Shown here: one piece after another, positions 35,727 through 46,523 of the stretch
Numbering within the stretch: position 1 is the stretch's first letter
Layout of the letters: each line of letters opens with the position of its first letter
NCBI RefSeq assembly: GCF_015354405.1
Contig: NZ_JADKYP010000034.1
Location: forward strand, 1 to 64,000
DNA length: 64,000 nt
Direction: 5' to 3'
DNA from: Nocardia sp. BSTN01
Lineage (GTDB): Bacteria; Actinomycetota; Actinomycetes; Mycobacteriales; Mycobacteriaceae
Program-made: the position numbers and the translations under genes
The notes under the pieces: generated by a model
The model's database searches: none
Seen by the model: the letters and a program-made list of their open reading frames with translations, nothing else
Told to the model about the DNA's origin: nothing

Positions 35727-35896
35727 CGATTGATCCCGCCTCCATCTGACTACGCCGCGCCCCAGCACGGCGGCGGTGCGCGACCGTCACGCACCCCTGT
35801 GTCCCTATCCTCCACAGCATCGGATCCGGGCTGCCGAACCACCCGTAACCGACGCTTACAGAGAATCTATCGGTTTCCGCTCCGTCGTACAGCCTT

Positions 35897-35919
35897 GCCG
35901 GCGCCGATCCGGCGCCGGC
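35897..35919 (-). terminator. Hairpin between clgR and pspA
   Basis: A perfect 10-bp GC stem with an ATC loop begins 27 bp after the clgR stop. It may be a terminator or a partial attenuator of the clgR-psp transcript. Confidence 0.6.
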
Positions 35920-35945
35920 AGTCGTTATCGCCGGTTCGCGGCGAG

Positions 35946-36314
35946 TCACTTCGCTTGCACCAAGACCAGTTTCTCGGCCTTCGGGGCCGGAATCACGATC
36001 CGGGTGTCTCCGGCGATCGCGGCGCGCGCCGACACGCTCGCCGCAGGTACGGCAGCCGTCTCCGGCGCGGGTGCGGGGGTGTCGGCGTCGGCCATGGTGG
36101 CACTCACGTCGACCAGCACCTGCGACAGCGGCACGTCCAGCGCCTGGCAGATCGCGGCCAGCAGTTCGCTCGAGGCCTCTTTCCGGCCGCGTTCGACCTC
36201 GGACAGATAGCCCAGGCTCACGCGTGCCGACGTCGACACCTCGCGCAGGGTCCGGCTCTGGGCGATCCGAGCGCGCCGCAGACTCTCGCCGATGGCCTCT
36301 CGAAGCAGCGTCAT
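35946..36314 (-). CDS. clgR: Transcriptional regulator ClgR
   Basis: The protein has 122 residues from the ATG at 36314; GAGGAG stands six bases before it. The XRE-type HTH is [48 protein letters not shown], the ClgR signature. ClgR activates clp protease genes and, in mycobacteria, pspA. The C-terminal part is an Ala/Pro spacer ending KLVLVQAK, hydrophobic as in ClgR homologs that are degraded by Clp. Upstream is a SigE-type promoter. Confidence 0.93.
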   Translation of the reverse strand: MTLLREAIGESLRRARIAQSRTLREVSTSARVSLGYLSEVERGRKEASSELLAAICQALDVPLSQVLVDVSATMADADTPAPAPETAAVPAASVSARAAIAGDTRIVIPAPKAEKLVLVQAK

Positions 36315-36392
36315 CTCGTTCTCCTCACGTTCTCGCCTCACCGGGCCGAGCGCGACCGCCGTCGAGCGTGACGCACCCCTCCGTCTACAGTG

Positions 36393-36421
36393 CCAACGTC
36401 GCATGCCACCCCGTTGGTTCC
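36393..36421 (-). promoter_or_regulatory. SigE-type promoter of clgR
   Basis: On the minus strand GGAACC (36416-36421), 17 bases, then CGTTGG (36393-36398) fits the mycobacterial SigE pattern. Transcription would start about 70 bases before the clgR ATG. M. tuberculosis clgR is known to be SigE dependent. Confidence 0.7.
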
Positions 36422-36435
36422 CGCCCGCGGGAACC
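36416..36435 (-). terminator. Hairpin after cinA that contains the clgR -35 box
   Basis: A perfect inverted repeat of nine bases each side (36416-36424 and 36427-36435) separated by two bases lies 27 bp after the cinA stop. One arm is also the GGAACC -35 box of clgR. Confidence 0.5.
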
Positions 36436-36461
36436 GATCGGCATCCATCGGGCAGCCGTCG

Positions 36462-36998
36462 TCAGCCGGTGCCGTTCGGGTCGCCGCCACCGACGCGGCG
36501 CAACAGCTCCGCGACGGCCGTGCGCACCGCGTTCATCCTGATCGTCCACCGATCCCCGGTGAGCCGCAACCGCATCACCTCGGTCCCTCCGGGGCCGCTC
36601 AGCCCCAGGAAGACGGTGCCGACCGGGCAGCCGTTCTGCGCGTCCGGCCCGGCGACACCGGTGAGCCCGATCCCCCAGTCGGCCTGGCACTGCGTGCGCG
36701 CGCCGACGGCGAGCTGTTCGGCGGTCCCCGCCGCGACCGGCCCGTCCGCGGCCAGCGTGTGTTCGGTCACGCCGGCCAGGCGATGTTTGAGGTCGGTGGC
36801 GTAGACGATCAGTCCGCCGCGCAACACCACGCTGGCTCCCGGCACTCCCGCGATCGTGGCCGCGAGCAAACCGGCGGTCAGCGATTCGGCGGTGGCCACG
36901 GTCTGTCCGGTGCGGGTCAGCCTCGCCACCAGTTCGACGGCCTCGGGAGCAGCGCTCAGCGGATCGGCGGCGGCCACGTCGGTGCCCAGCGGGGTCAC
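36462..36998 (-). CDS. CinA C-terminal-domain protein (nicotinamide-nucleotide amidase type)
   Basis: The protein has 178 residues; the GTG start at 36998 overlaps the pgsA TGA (GTGA). Motif TVATAESLTAGLLAATIAGVPGAS and GLTGVAGPDAQNGCPVGTVFLGL are those of the CinA-C/PncC domain, which hydrolyses NMN to nicotinate mononucleotide in pyridine nucleotide salvage. The N-terminal MoaB-like domain of full CinA is absent, as in E. coli PncC. It is co-translated with pgsA and lies just before clgR, as in many actinobacteria. Confidence 0.92.
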   Translation of the reverse strand: MTPLGTDVAAADPLSAAPEAVELVARLTRTGQTVATAESLTAGLLAATIAGVPGASVVLRGGLIVYATDLKHRLAGVTEHTLAADGPVAAGTAEQLAVGARTQCQADWGIGLTGVAGPDAQNGCPVGTVFLGLSGPGGTEVMRLRLTGDRWTIRMNAVRTAVAELLRRVGGGDPNGTG

Positions 36999-37636
36999 CG
37001 CCGCTCGACCGGCCGCGCCCACAACCGGGCCGCCTGCACCACGTAATCCAGTCCGGTCACCACCGTCAGCACCACCGCGACGTACATCAGCGCCATGCCC
37101 GCGCTCGCCCACGCGTCGGCGAGCGGCAGCAGCAGGACGCCGATCGCCACCGACTGCACCAGGGTCTTGGCCTTACCACCGCGGCCGGCGGGGATCACGC
37201 CGCGGCGCACCACGGCCAGCCGCAGCAACGTCACGCCGATCTCGCGGGCACAGATCACGAGGGTGATCCACCACGGCAGATCGCCCAGTGCCGACAACCC
37301 GATCAGGGCCGCGCCGATCAACGCCTTGTCGGCGATGGGATCGGCCAATTTGCCGAAGTCGGTGACCAGTCCGTACTTGCGCGCGAGTTGGCCGTCGATG
37401 CGGTCGGTGACCGCCGCGATGCCGAACAGCGCGGCCGCGGCGATCCGCCATCCCGTGTCGTGGCCGCCCCCGGCGAACAATGCCAGCAGGAAGATCGGCA
37501 CGATCAGGATGCGCAGGACCGTGAGGATGTTGGCGATGTTCATCAGCGGCACCGCGGAGGGCTCGACCGTCCGGTTAGGTTGCGGCGGAACGAGATTCGC
37601 CCGCGCTCTGCCGGCCTCGGCCCAGGTCCGGTCCAT
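36995..37636 (-). CDS. pgsA: CDP-alcohol phosphatidyltransferase (PgsA-like)
   Basis: The protein has 213 residues from the ATG at 37636; a GTG nine codons earlier (37663) is also possible. The CDP-alcohol motif is seen in VTDRIDGQLARKYGLVTDFGKLADPIADK (DG..AR...G...D...D). Several membrane helices. It corresponds to Rv2746c (PgsA3), thought to make phosphatidylglycerophosphate from CDP-diacylglycerol and glycerol-3-phosphate. It is upstream of and coupled to cinA. Divergent from the argA-like gene. Confidence 0.92.
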   Translation of the reverse strand: MDRTWAEAGRARANLVPPQPNRTVEPSAVPLMNIANILTVLRILIVPIFLLALFAGGGHDTGWRIAAAALFGIAAVTDRIDGQLARKYGLVTDFGKLADPIADKALIGAALIGLSALGDLPWWITLVICAREIGVTLLRLAVVRRGVIPAGRGGKAKTLVQSVAIGVLLLPLADAWASAGMALMYVAVVLTVVTGLDYVVQAARLWARPVERR

Positions 37637-37763
37637 ATCGTCGCTCTGCACGCTCACCGGCACCCCCGGCCGGAACGCACGCAGCCGCGGCCCCCGGCGG
37701 ATCGAGGCAGGCGGGCGGACGAGATGTGCGGCACTCCACCAGACTATCGGTTAACGACCCGAC

Positions 37764-37769
37764 TACTGT
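37764..37769 (+). promoter_or_regulatory. Predicted -10 box of the argA-like gene (leaderless)
   Basis: TACTGT ends seven bases before the ATG at 37777, so the transcript would begin at about the start codon. Confidence 0.45.
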
Positions 37770-37776
37770 GCACCCC

Positions 37777-38319
37777 ATGACCACGCGGGCACATCACAGT
37801 GATTCGATCGGCGCCACCGACCCCGGCACCGTGCGAGTCCGACGCGCCCGCACCTCGGATGTGCCCGCCATCAAAAGCCTCGTCGACGCCTACGCCGGCC
37901 GCATCCTGCTGGAGAAGAATCTCGTCACGCTCTACGAGTCGGTGCAGGAATTCTGGGTGGCCGAGGTCGACGAGAACCTCGTCGGATGTGGCGCATTGCA
38001 CGTGCTGTGGGCCGACCTGGGCGAAGTGCGCACCGTCGCGGTCCACCCCGATGCCAAGGGCCGCGGCGTCGGGCGCCTGATCGTGGACCAGCTGATCGCG
38101 ACCGCCCGCGAACTCCAGCTGCAGCGACTGTTCGTGCTGACCTTCGAGGTGGAGTTCTTCTCCCGGCACGGGTTCGCCGAGATCGACGGCACGCCCGTCA
38201 CCGCCGAGGTCTTCGCCGAGATGTGCCGCTCCTACGACACCGGCGTGGCCGAATTCCTCGACCTCAGCTACGTCAAGCCGAACACCCTCGGCAATACTCG
38301 AATGCTGTTGACCCTCTGA
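37777..38319 (+). CDS. argA: Amino-acid N-acetyltransferase (ArgA-like, short GNAT type)
   Basis: The protein has 180 residues from the ATG at 37777. It is a lone GNAT domain: VRRARTSDVPAIKSLVDAYAGRILLEKN, then VRTVAVHPDAKGRGVGRLIVDQLI, which holds the acetyl-CoA loop (Q/RxxGxG/A). The pattern matches Rv2747, which makes N-acetylglutamate in arginine synthesis without the kinase-like domain of E. coli ArgA. It lies directly upstream of a YciI-like gene and divergent from pgsA, as in M. tuberculosis. Confidence 0.9.
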   Translation: MTTRAHHSDSIGATDPGTVRVRRARTSDVPAIKSLVDAYAGRILLEKNLVTLYESVQEFWVAEVDENLVGCGALHVLWADLGEVRTVAVHPDAKGRGVGRLIVDQLIATARELQLQRLFVLTFEVEFFSRHGFAEIDGTPVTAEVFAEMCRSYDTGVAEFLDLSYVKPNTLGNTRMLLTL

Positions 38320-38336
38320 ACCTTTCGGGAGCGCCC

Positions 38337-38639
38337 GTGCCGATCTTCGCCGTCCACTACACCTATTCCGATGCCACCGTCGCCGGGCGCGACGAGCATC
38401 GGCCCCGGCATCGGGAATGGCTGTCGAATCTGGTCGAGCGGGGTGTGGTCCTCACGACCGGGCCGTATGCCGACGGATCCGGCGCGCTGCTGCTGTTTCG
38501 CGCCGACGATGCCGCGGCATTGGACGAACTGCTCGCCTCCGATCCCTTCGCGCAGGAGGGGCTGATCGATGCGAGGCGATTCCTGGAGTGGACCCCGGTG
38601 ATGGGCGCCTTCTCGGCACAGGCGGCGCCGAACCCCTAG
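38337..38639 (+). CDS. YciI-like protein
   Basis: The protein has 100 residues from the GTG at 38337, with CGGGAG before it. VPIFAVHYTYSDATVAGRDEHRPRHREWLSNLVERGVVLTTGPYADGSGALLLF is the YciI fold: the conserved His of H..WL and the G(P/A) turn are present. YciI-like proteins are small ferredoxin-like-fold proteins, some acting as dehydrochlorinases or isomerases. Starts 17 bp after the argA-like gene, so co-transcribed. Function unknown. Confidence 0.85.
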   Translation: MPIFAVHYTYSDATVAGRDEHRPRHREWLSNLVERGVVLTTGPYADGSGALLLFRADDAAALDELLASDPFAQEGLIDARRFLEWTPVMGAFSAQAAPNP

Positions 38640-38704
38640 GCAGGGGCCGCGAGCGCCCGCTACGATGCTCGGCATAGTCAACCAGTTGCATATGCGAGGT
38701 GGCG

Positions 38705-39121
38705 ATGCAGGCATTCCGACAGGCCGTGGAGGCACGTGACAGCGCGGCGATCGAGGCGTTGCTCGCCGAGAACGTCGTGTTCACCAGTCCGGTGGCGTTC
38801 AAGCCCTATCCCGGCCGGGCCATCACCGCGGCGATTCTGCGCGGCGTCCTGCGGGTGTTCGAGGACTTCCGCTACATCCGCGAGATCACCGACGGCGGCG
38901 GGCACGACTCGACGCTGATCTTCGAGGCGACGATCGACGGCAAGCATGTGACCGGCGCCGACTTCATCCACACCGACGAGTCGGGCCGGATCGACGATCT
39001 GATGGTGATGGTGCGCCCGCTCTCGGCGGCCGATGCCCTGGCCGCGGCGATGGGTGCGCAATTCGAGCGCATCCAGGCGGAGGCGGCCGAGCAGATCGAG
39101 CGGGAGAACGCGACGCTGTAG
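38705..39121 (+). CDS. SnoaL/NTF2-like protein
   Basis: The protein has 138 residues from the ATG at 38705, with GAGG five bases before. It has the NTF2-like pattern: MQAFRQAVEARDSAAIEALLAENVVFTSPVAFKPYPGR, then strands with STLIFEATIDGKHVTGADFIHTDESGRIDDLMVMVRP. It is a pocket-type protein of unknown ligand. The C-terminal helix is Glu/Ala-rich. On the same strand as the F420 gene that follows after 36 bp. Confidence 0.85.
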   Translation: MQAFRQAVEARDSAAIEALLAENVVFTSPVAFKPYPGRAITAAILRGVLRVFEDFRYIREITDGGGHDSTLIFEATIDGKHVTGADFIHTDESGRIDDLMVMVRPLSAADALAAAMGAQFERIQAEAAEQIERENATL

Positions 39122-39157
39122 GCCACGCCGCCGCGGCCGGCGATCTACCGTGAACCG

Positions 39158-39583
39158 GTGCGATTGAATCCGGACACCGCGCTGGCGCGAGCACGCGCGG
39201 CCCGCGTGGCCCGGTTGGGTACGACCGACCCCACGGGCCGGCCCCATCTGGTGCCAGTGACCTTCGCGCTCTCGCCCTCGGGCCGGATCCTGGTGACCGC
39301 GGTCGATCAGAAGCCGAAATCGACGACCGACCTGCGGCGGCTGCGCAATATCGCGGCCGAGAACCGGGTTTCGGTGCTGGCCGACGATTACGACGAGGAC
39401 TGGACCCGGCTGTGGTGGGTCCGGCTCGACGGCATCGCCGCCGTCGCGACCACCGACACCGAGCGCGCCGAGGCGATCGCCTGGCTCACCGCGAAATACC
39501 CGCAGTACCGGGACAACGCCCCGCGCGGACCGGTCATCCGCGTCGAGATCCGGACCGTCACCGGTTGGGCCTTCACCGGCTGA
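39158..39583 (+). CDS. PPOX-class F420-dependent oxidoreductase (TIGR03668 type)
   Basis: The protein has 141 residues; the GTG start lies six bases after a -10-like TACCGT (39146-39151), suggesting leaderless expression. It has the split-barrel FMN/F420 fold: ARVARLGTTDPTGRPHLVPVTFAL, then VDQKPKSTTDLRRLRNIAAENRVSVLADDY and RLWWVRLDGIAAV. Mycobacterial relatives bind F420 and reduce unsaturated compounds. The neighbour ftsK is convergent. Confidence 0.88.
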   Translation: MRLNPDTALARARAARVARLGTTDPTGRPHLVPVTFALSPSGRILVTAVDQKPKSTTDLRRLRNIAAENRVSVLADDYDEDWTRLWWVRLDGIAAVATTDTERAEAIAWLTAKYPQYRDNAPRGPVIRVEIRTVTGWAFTG

Positions 39584-39600
39584 GGGCCTACGCCGGAAGC

Positions 39601-42189
39601 CTAGGCGTCGATCGCATCGGGTTCGGCGGCTTCCTCCGCCTCTCCCCCGCCGCGGATCGAATACAGCAGCCCGTCCAGCTCATCGGGCTTGACGAGCACG
39701 TCGCGCGCCTTGGAGCCCTCGCTCGGGCCGACCACGCCGCGGGTCTCCATCAGATCCATCAGGCGGCCCGCCTTGGCGAATCCGACGCGCAGTTTGCGCT
39801 GCAGCATCGAGGTGGAACCGAACTGCGAGGTGACGACCAGTTCGACGGCCTGCAGGAAGACATCGAGATCGTCGCCGATATCCGGGTCGACGTCCTTCTT
39901 CTCCCCGGCCTTCGCCGTGGTGACGCCCTCCTGGTACTCGGGTTCGGCCTGGTTCTTGGCGAAGTCGACGACGGCCTGGATCTCCTCGTCGGAGATGAAC
40001 GCACCCTGCAACCGGGTCGGCTTGGACGCGCCCATCGGCAGGAACAGGCCGTCGCCCATACCGATCAACTTCTCCGCACCCGGCTGATCCAGGATGACCC
40101 GCGAGTCGGTGAGCGACGAGGTCGCGAACGCCAGCCGGGAGGGAACGTTGGTCTTGATCAGGCCGGTCACCACGTCCACCGAGGGCCGCTGGGTCGCCAG
40201 CACCAGATGGATACCGGCCGCGCGCGCCTTCTGGGTGATGCGCACGATGGCGTCCTCGACGTCGCGCGGCGCGGTCATCATCAGATCGGCGAGCTCGTCG
40301 ACGATCGCCAGGATGTAGGGATAGGGCCGGTACACGCGCTCGCTGCCCAGCGGTGTGGTGATCTGGCCCGATTTCACCTTCTTGTTGAAATCGTCGATAT
40401 GGCGGACCTTGCTGGCCTGCATGTCCTGATATCGCTGTTCCATCTCCTCCACCAGCCAGGCCAGCGCGGCGGCGGCCTTCTTCGGCTGGGTGATGATGGG
40501 CGTGATCAGATGCGGAATGCCCTCGTACGGCGTGAGTTCCACCATCTTCGGGTCGATGAGGATCATCCGCACCTCATCCGGCGTGGCGCGGCCCAGCAGC
40601 GAGACCAGCATCGAGTTGACGAAACTCGACTTACCCGAACCTGTCGAACCGGCGACCAGCAGATGCGGCATCTTCGCCAGATTCGCGGAGACGAATTCGC
40701 CCTCGATGTTCTTTCCGAGTCCGATCACCAACGGGTGGTGGTCGTTTCGCGTGGAAGGCGCCTTGAGCACATCCGCCAGCCGGACCAGTTCGCGGTCGGC
40801 GTTGGGCACCTCGATACCGACCGCCGACTTGCCCGGAATCGGTGCGAGCAAACGCACATTCTCGGTGGCCACCGCATAGGCGATATTGCGGGCCAGGGCG
40901 GTGATCTTCTCGACCTTCACACCCGGCCCGAGTTCGACCTCGTATCGGGTGACCGTCGGACCGCGGACGAAACCGGTGACCGCCGCGTCGATCTTGAACT
41001 GCACCAGCACCTCGGTGATCGCCTCGATCATCGATTCGTTGGCGGCACTGCGCTTCTTCGGCGGATCGCCGTCGGTCAGCAGCGTCAGCGGCGGCAACTG
41101 ATAGTCGCCGTCGACCTCGCGATCGGTGACGAATTCCAGCTGCTGCGCGGGCGGCGGCTCGGGTGTCTGATCGACGACCTTGGGTGCCTTACGCGTCTTG
41201 GGTTTGGCTGCGGGAGGCGGTGTTTCGTCCGCCTCGGCGATATCTTTCGCATCGCGCAGCGGCGGTTCGCCGAGGACCTCGGTGACCGCGTCGGCGCCGC
41301 CGAATTCGTCGGCCGGGTAGTTCTCCTCCGGGGTGCGGCCGCGCCGCGACGAACGGCTCTTGTGCACCGGAAAGCCGTCGGCGTCATAGTTTTCCGGGTC
41401 GTAGAGCCCGTATTGCCCGTCGTCGTCGGCGAATTCGGCATCGGGCAGGCCGAACAGTTCCCGCAGCCGATGCGGAACCTCACGCACGGTCGTACCGGTC
41501 ACCAGCAGCAGTCCGAAGAGCATGGCCAGCAACAGCAGCGGCACCGCCAGCCACGCGGTGAGCCCGTTGCGCAGCGGCCCGCCCAGCACATAACCGACGA
41601 AACCCGCCGCATGGGCGCGCCCGTGCGCATCGGCCGGCGCGCCCGCGAAAATGTGCCAGATTCCCAGCGCCGGCAGACCCACCAGCAACCCGCCCAGGAC
41701 CAGGCGAGGCCGGATCTCGGGCCGAGGTTCGGTACGCATCAGCACCACCGCGATACCGGAAGCCACGAAAGGCAGCACGGCCGCGGCGGATCCGGCGATC
41801 GCCCGTACCGCGGTGTCGACCCAGTGCCCCACCGGGCCGCCCGCCGACAACCAGACCGCTGCCGCGATGACGACGCTGAAAGCGACCAGCGCCAACGCGA
41901 TTCCGTCGCGGCGGTGACCGTGTTCGATCTCCCCCGCGCGGCTGATGGTGCGAGTGGTGGCGCCGAATCCGCGTGCCAGCACCGACCAGCCGTTGCCGAT
42001 TCCCCGGCCGATCACCGCCAGCGGTGCGGTCTGCGGTGACCGGCGCACCGGCCGGCGGGTCGCGGTGGTGCGGCCGCGCGGCGCCGATCGGGCGCGCGAG
42101 CCTCCCGAGCGAGTCCGCGCCGGAGCCCGCCCCCGGGTGGATCCCGCCCGCGAACTCGACGTCGTGGTGCCGCGGGACTTACCTGCCAT
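39601..42189 (-). CDS. ftsK: DNA translocase FtsK
   Basis: This 862-residue protein has an N-terminal Arg/Ser-rich tail of about 90 residues, then four membrane helices (about 97-116, 125-150, 162-181, 196-228) and an acidic/proline linker to about residue 365. The motor domain has Walker A GSTGSGKS (514-521) and Walker B ILAIVDELADLM. The C-terminal winged-helix gamma domain (LVVTSQFGSTSMLQRKLRVGFAKAGRLMDLMETRGVVGP) reads the polar DNA signals that guide translocation. It moves chromosome ends at the division or sporulation-like septum. In the usual position between argA and RNase J. Confidence 0.97.
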   Translation of the reverse strand: MAGKSRGTTTSSSRAGSTRGRAPARTRSGGSRARSAPRGRTTATRRPVRRSPQTAPLAVIGRGIGNGWSVLARGFGATTRTISRAGEIEHGHRRDGIALALVAFSVVIAAAVWLSAGGPVGHWVDTAVRAIAGSAAAVLPFVASGIAVVLMRTEPRPEIRPRLVLGGLLVGLPALGIWHIFAGAPADAHGRAHAAGFVGYVLGGPLRNGLTAWLAVPLLLLAMLFGLLLVTGTTVREVPHRLRELFGLPDAEFADDDGQYGLYDPENYDADGFPVHKSRSSRRGRTPEENYPADEFGGADAVTEVLGEPPLRDAKDIAEADETPPPAAKPKTRKAPKVVDQTPEPPPAQQLEFVTDREVDGDYQLPPLTLLTDGDPPKKRSAANESMIEAITEVLVQFKIDAAVTGFVRGPTVTRYEVELGPGVKVEKITALARNIAYAVATENVRLLAPIPGKSAVGIEVPNADRELVRLADVLKAPSTRNDHHPLVIGLGKNIEGEFVSANLAKMPHLLVAGSTGSGKSSFVNSMLVSLLGRATPDEVRMILIDPKMVELTPYEGIPHLITPIITQPKKAAAALAWLVEEMEQRYQDMQASKVRHIDDFNKKVKSGQITTPLGSERVYRPYPYILAIVDELADLMMTAPRDVEDAIVRITQKARAAGIHLVLATQRPSVDVVTGLIKTNVPSRLAFATSSLTDSRVILDQPGAEKLIGMGDGLFLPMGASKPTRLQGAFISDEEIQAVVDFAKNQAEPEYQEGVTTAKAGEKKDVDPDIGDDLDVFLQAVELVVTSQFGSTSMLQRKLRVGFAKAGRLMDLMETRGVVGPSEGSKARDVLVKPDELDGLLYSIRGGGEAEEAAEPDAIDA

Positions 42190-42193
42190 GACC

Positions 42194-42253
42194 TCAGGCT
42201 AGCCGCAACAGCCCCATCGCGACCATCCGCAACACCCATCCCAACCACATCAT
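42194..42253 (-). CDS. Candidate 19-residue hydrophobic peptide upstream of ftsK
   Basis: A 19-codon frame, MMWLGWVLRMVAMGLLRLA, starts at 42253 with GAGG six bases before it and stops four bases before the ftsK ATG. It could be a small membrane peptide or a translated leader coupled to ftsK. It may be chance. Confidence 0.35.
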   Translation of the reverse strand: MMWLGWVLRMVAMGLLRLA

Positions 42254-42303
42254 TGCCGACCTCACAACGCCGTCAGCGGCCGGAAACGACGCGCGCGACC
42301 GCC

Positions 42304-42927
42304 TCAGACGCTGCGATCGGAGGCGAAGACCGCGGCCACATCGTCGACGCCGCCGGCGGCGTCGACGCGGACCTCGTTGCGGCCGAACGCGTGAAGCAGC
42401 AGTTCGGAGGGCCGGCCGGTGAGTACCACCGCATCGCCGCCGACGTTGTGCGCCGTCACGCGTTCGCCCTCCGGCGTCGCCAGCACGACGGTGACCGGCG
42501 ATTTGCGATACGCCATCCGCGCCATCCGCCGCGTGGCCGACCACAACTTGCGCTCGTCCTCGGCCGGCAATGTGCGCGGCTTCCATTCGGGGTCGGCGCG
42601 GCGCACGTCCTCGTGGTGGACGAACATCTCGGTCAGGTTGACCACGGCGTCGACCGGCTTCAGCGGCGACCACCACGGCGGCCCGGTGCGGATCTGCTCC
42701 AGCAGTCCGGTGAACGGCTGCTCGGACACCTTCGCCTGCACCGAATCCAGGTATCCCGCAAGGGGTTTCAGCAGGATTCCCGGTGCGGCCGCGGGACGGC
42801 GCTCGCGTACCACCAGATGCGCGGCCAGGTCGTGCACCGTCCACGTGCCACACAGGGTCGGGGCGTCGGGACCGACCGCCGTCATGGTCGAGACCAGAGC
42901 CCGGCGTTCCCGTTGAGCCATACTCAT
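42304..42927 (-). CDS. TIGR03085-type protein (maleylpyruvate isomerase-like, DinB fold)
   Basis: The protein has 207 residues from the ATG at 42927 (MSMAQRERRALVSTMTAVG). The fold is the DinB/MDMPI four-helix bundle: LCGTWTVHDLAAHLVVRERRPAA near the N-terminus, then VNLTEMFVHHEDVRRADPEW, whose His/Glu/His set would bind a metal. The C-terminus matches the TIGR03085 family of actinobacterial metal-binding proteins. The thiol or other cofactor is unknown. Located between ftsK and RNase J. Confidence 0.85.
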   Translation of the reverse strand: MSMAQRERRALVSTMTAVGPDAPTLCGTWTVHDLAAHLVVRERRPAAAPGILLKPLAGYLDSVQAKVSEQPFTGLLEQIRTGPPWWSPLKPVDAVVNLTEMFVHHEDVRRADPEWKPRTLPAEDERKLWSATRRMARMAYRKSPVTVVLATPEGERVTAHNVGGDAVVLTGRPSELLLHAFGRNEVRVDAAGGVDDVAAVFASDRSV

Positions 42928-42965
42928 GGGCCGAGCGTAATGGGTCGGGGCCACATCCGGCAGTC

Positions 42966-45997
<3,032 letters not shown>

Positions 45998-46040
45998 TCA
46001 CATTCCAGCAATGACAGCAACAGTGACGGCATTCCGATGC

Positions 46041-46077
46041 TTGCGCGATGTCATATATGACGCCATAATGATGTCAT
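46041..46077 (+). promoter_or_regulatory. Promoter and palindromic operator of the ribbon-helix-helix gene
   Basis: TTGCGC (46041-46046) and CATAAT (46064-46069) are spaced by 17 bp. The palindrome GTCATATATGAC (46050-46061) fills the spacer, and TGTCAT occurs again at 46072-46077 over the start codon, 23 bp from its first copy at 46049. Autoregulation by the encoded protein is inferred. Confidence 0.6.
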
Positions 46078-46522
46078 GGATCTCAACAAGTACACCGCCC
46101 GGCTGCGCGACGATCTGATCGCCGCGGCCGCCCTGGGCGACGAGAAGACCCAGGCCACCGCCGCCGCATTGGCCGCCGCCACCGAGAATTCGCTGCGGCT
46201 GACGTTGCTGGCCGCGCTCTCGGATCTGGCGGACGAGGTCAACGCGACCCTCGACGATCGCACCGTGCACGTCTCCCTGTCGGGGACCGACGCCCAGGTG
46301 GAGGTGCGCCGCACGGCGTCGGAGGAGTCGCATCCGACCTTCGAGGAGATGACCGGCGACATCAGCCGCGTCACACTGCGCATGGTCGAGAATTTGAAGG
46401 CCCGCGCCGAGGAGGCCGCCACCCAGAGCGGTCAGTCGCTGAACTCCTGGCTCGCCGGTGCCGTACAAGGCGCCCTGCGCGACCAGATGCGCAAGGGCGG
46501 CCCCGGCCGCTGCGACAGCTGA
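46076..46522 (+). CDS. Ribbon-helix-helix / HicB-antitoxin-like protein
   Basis: The protein has 148 residues; its ATG lies six bases after a -10 box, so it is likely leaderless. The C-terminal part ISRVTLRMVENLKARAEEAATQSGQSLNSWLAGAVQGALR has the strand-helix-helix of RHH DNA-binding proteins. The N-terminal 70 residues are a helical domain (NKYTARLRDDLIAAAALGDEKTQATAAALAAATENSLRLTLLAALSDLADEV) shared with actinobacterial HicB-like proteins. No toxin gene is adjacent, so it is more likely a self-regulated transcription factor. Confidence 0.7.
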   Translation: MDLNKYTARLRDDLIAAAALGDEKTQATAAALAAATENSLRLTLLAALSDLADEVNATLDDRTVHVSLSGTDAQVEVRRTASEESHPTFEEMTGDISRVTLRMVENLKARAEEAATQSGQSLNSWLAGAVQGALRDQMRKGGPGRCDS

Positions 46523-46523
46523 G

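Noticed and set aside
35934-35960. ClgR binding site before pspA
   Set aside because: A GTTCGC is present, but the second half (GCG at the right spacing) is not.
39412-42039. An 875-codon plus-strand frame
   Set aside because: It is antisense to ftsK and starts inside the F420 gene in another frame.
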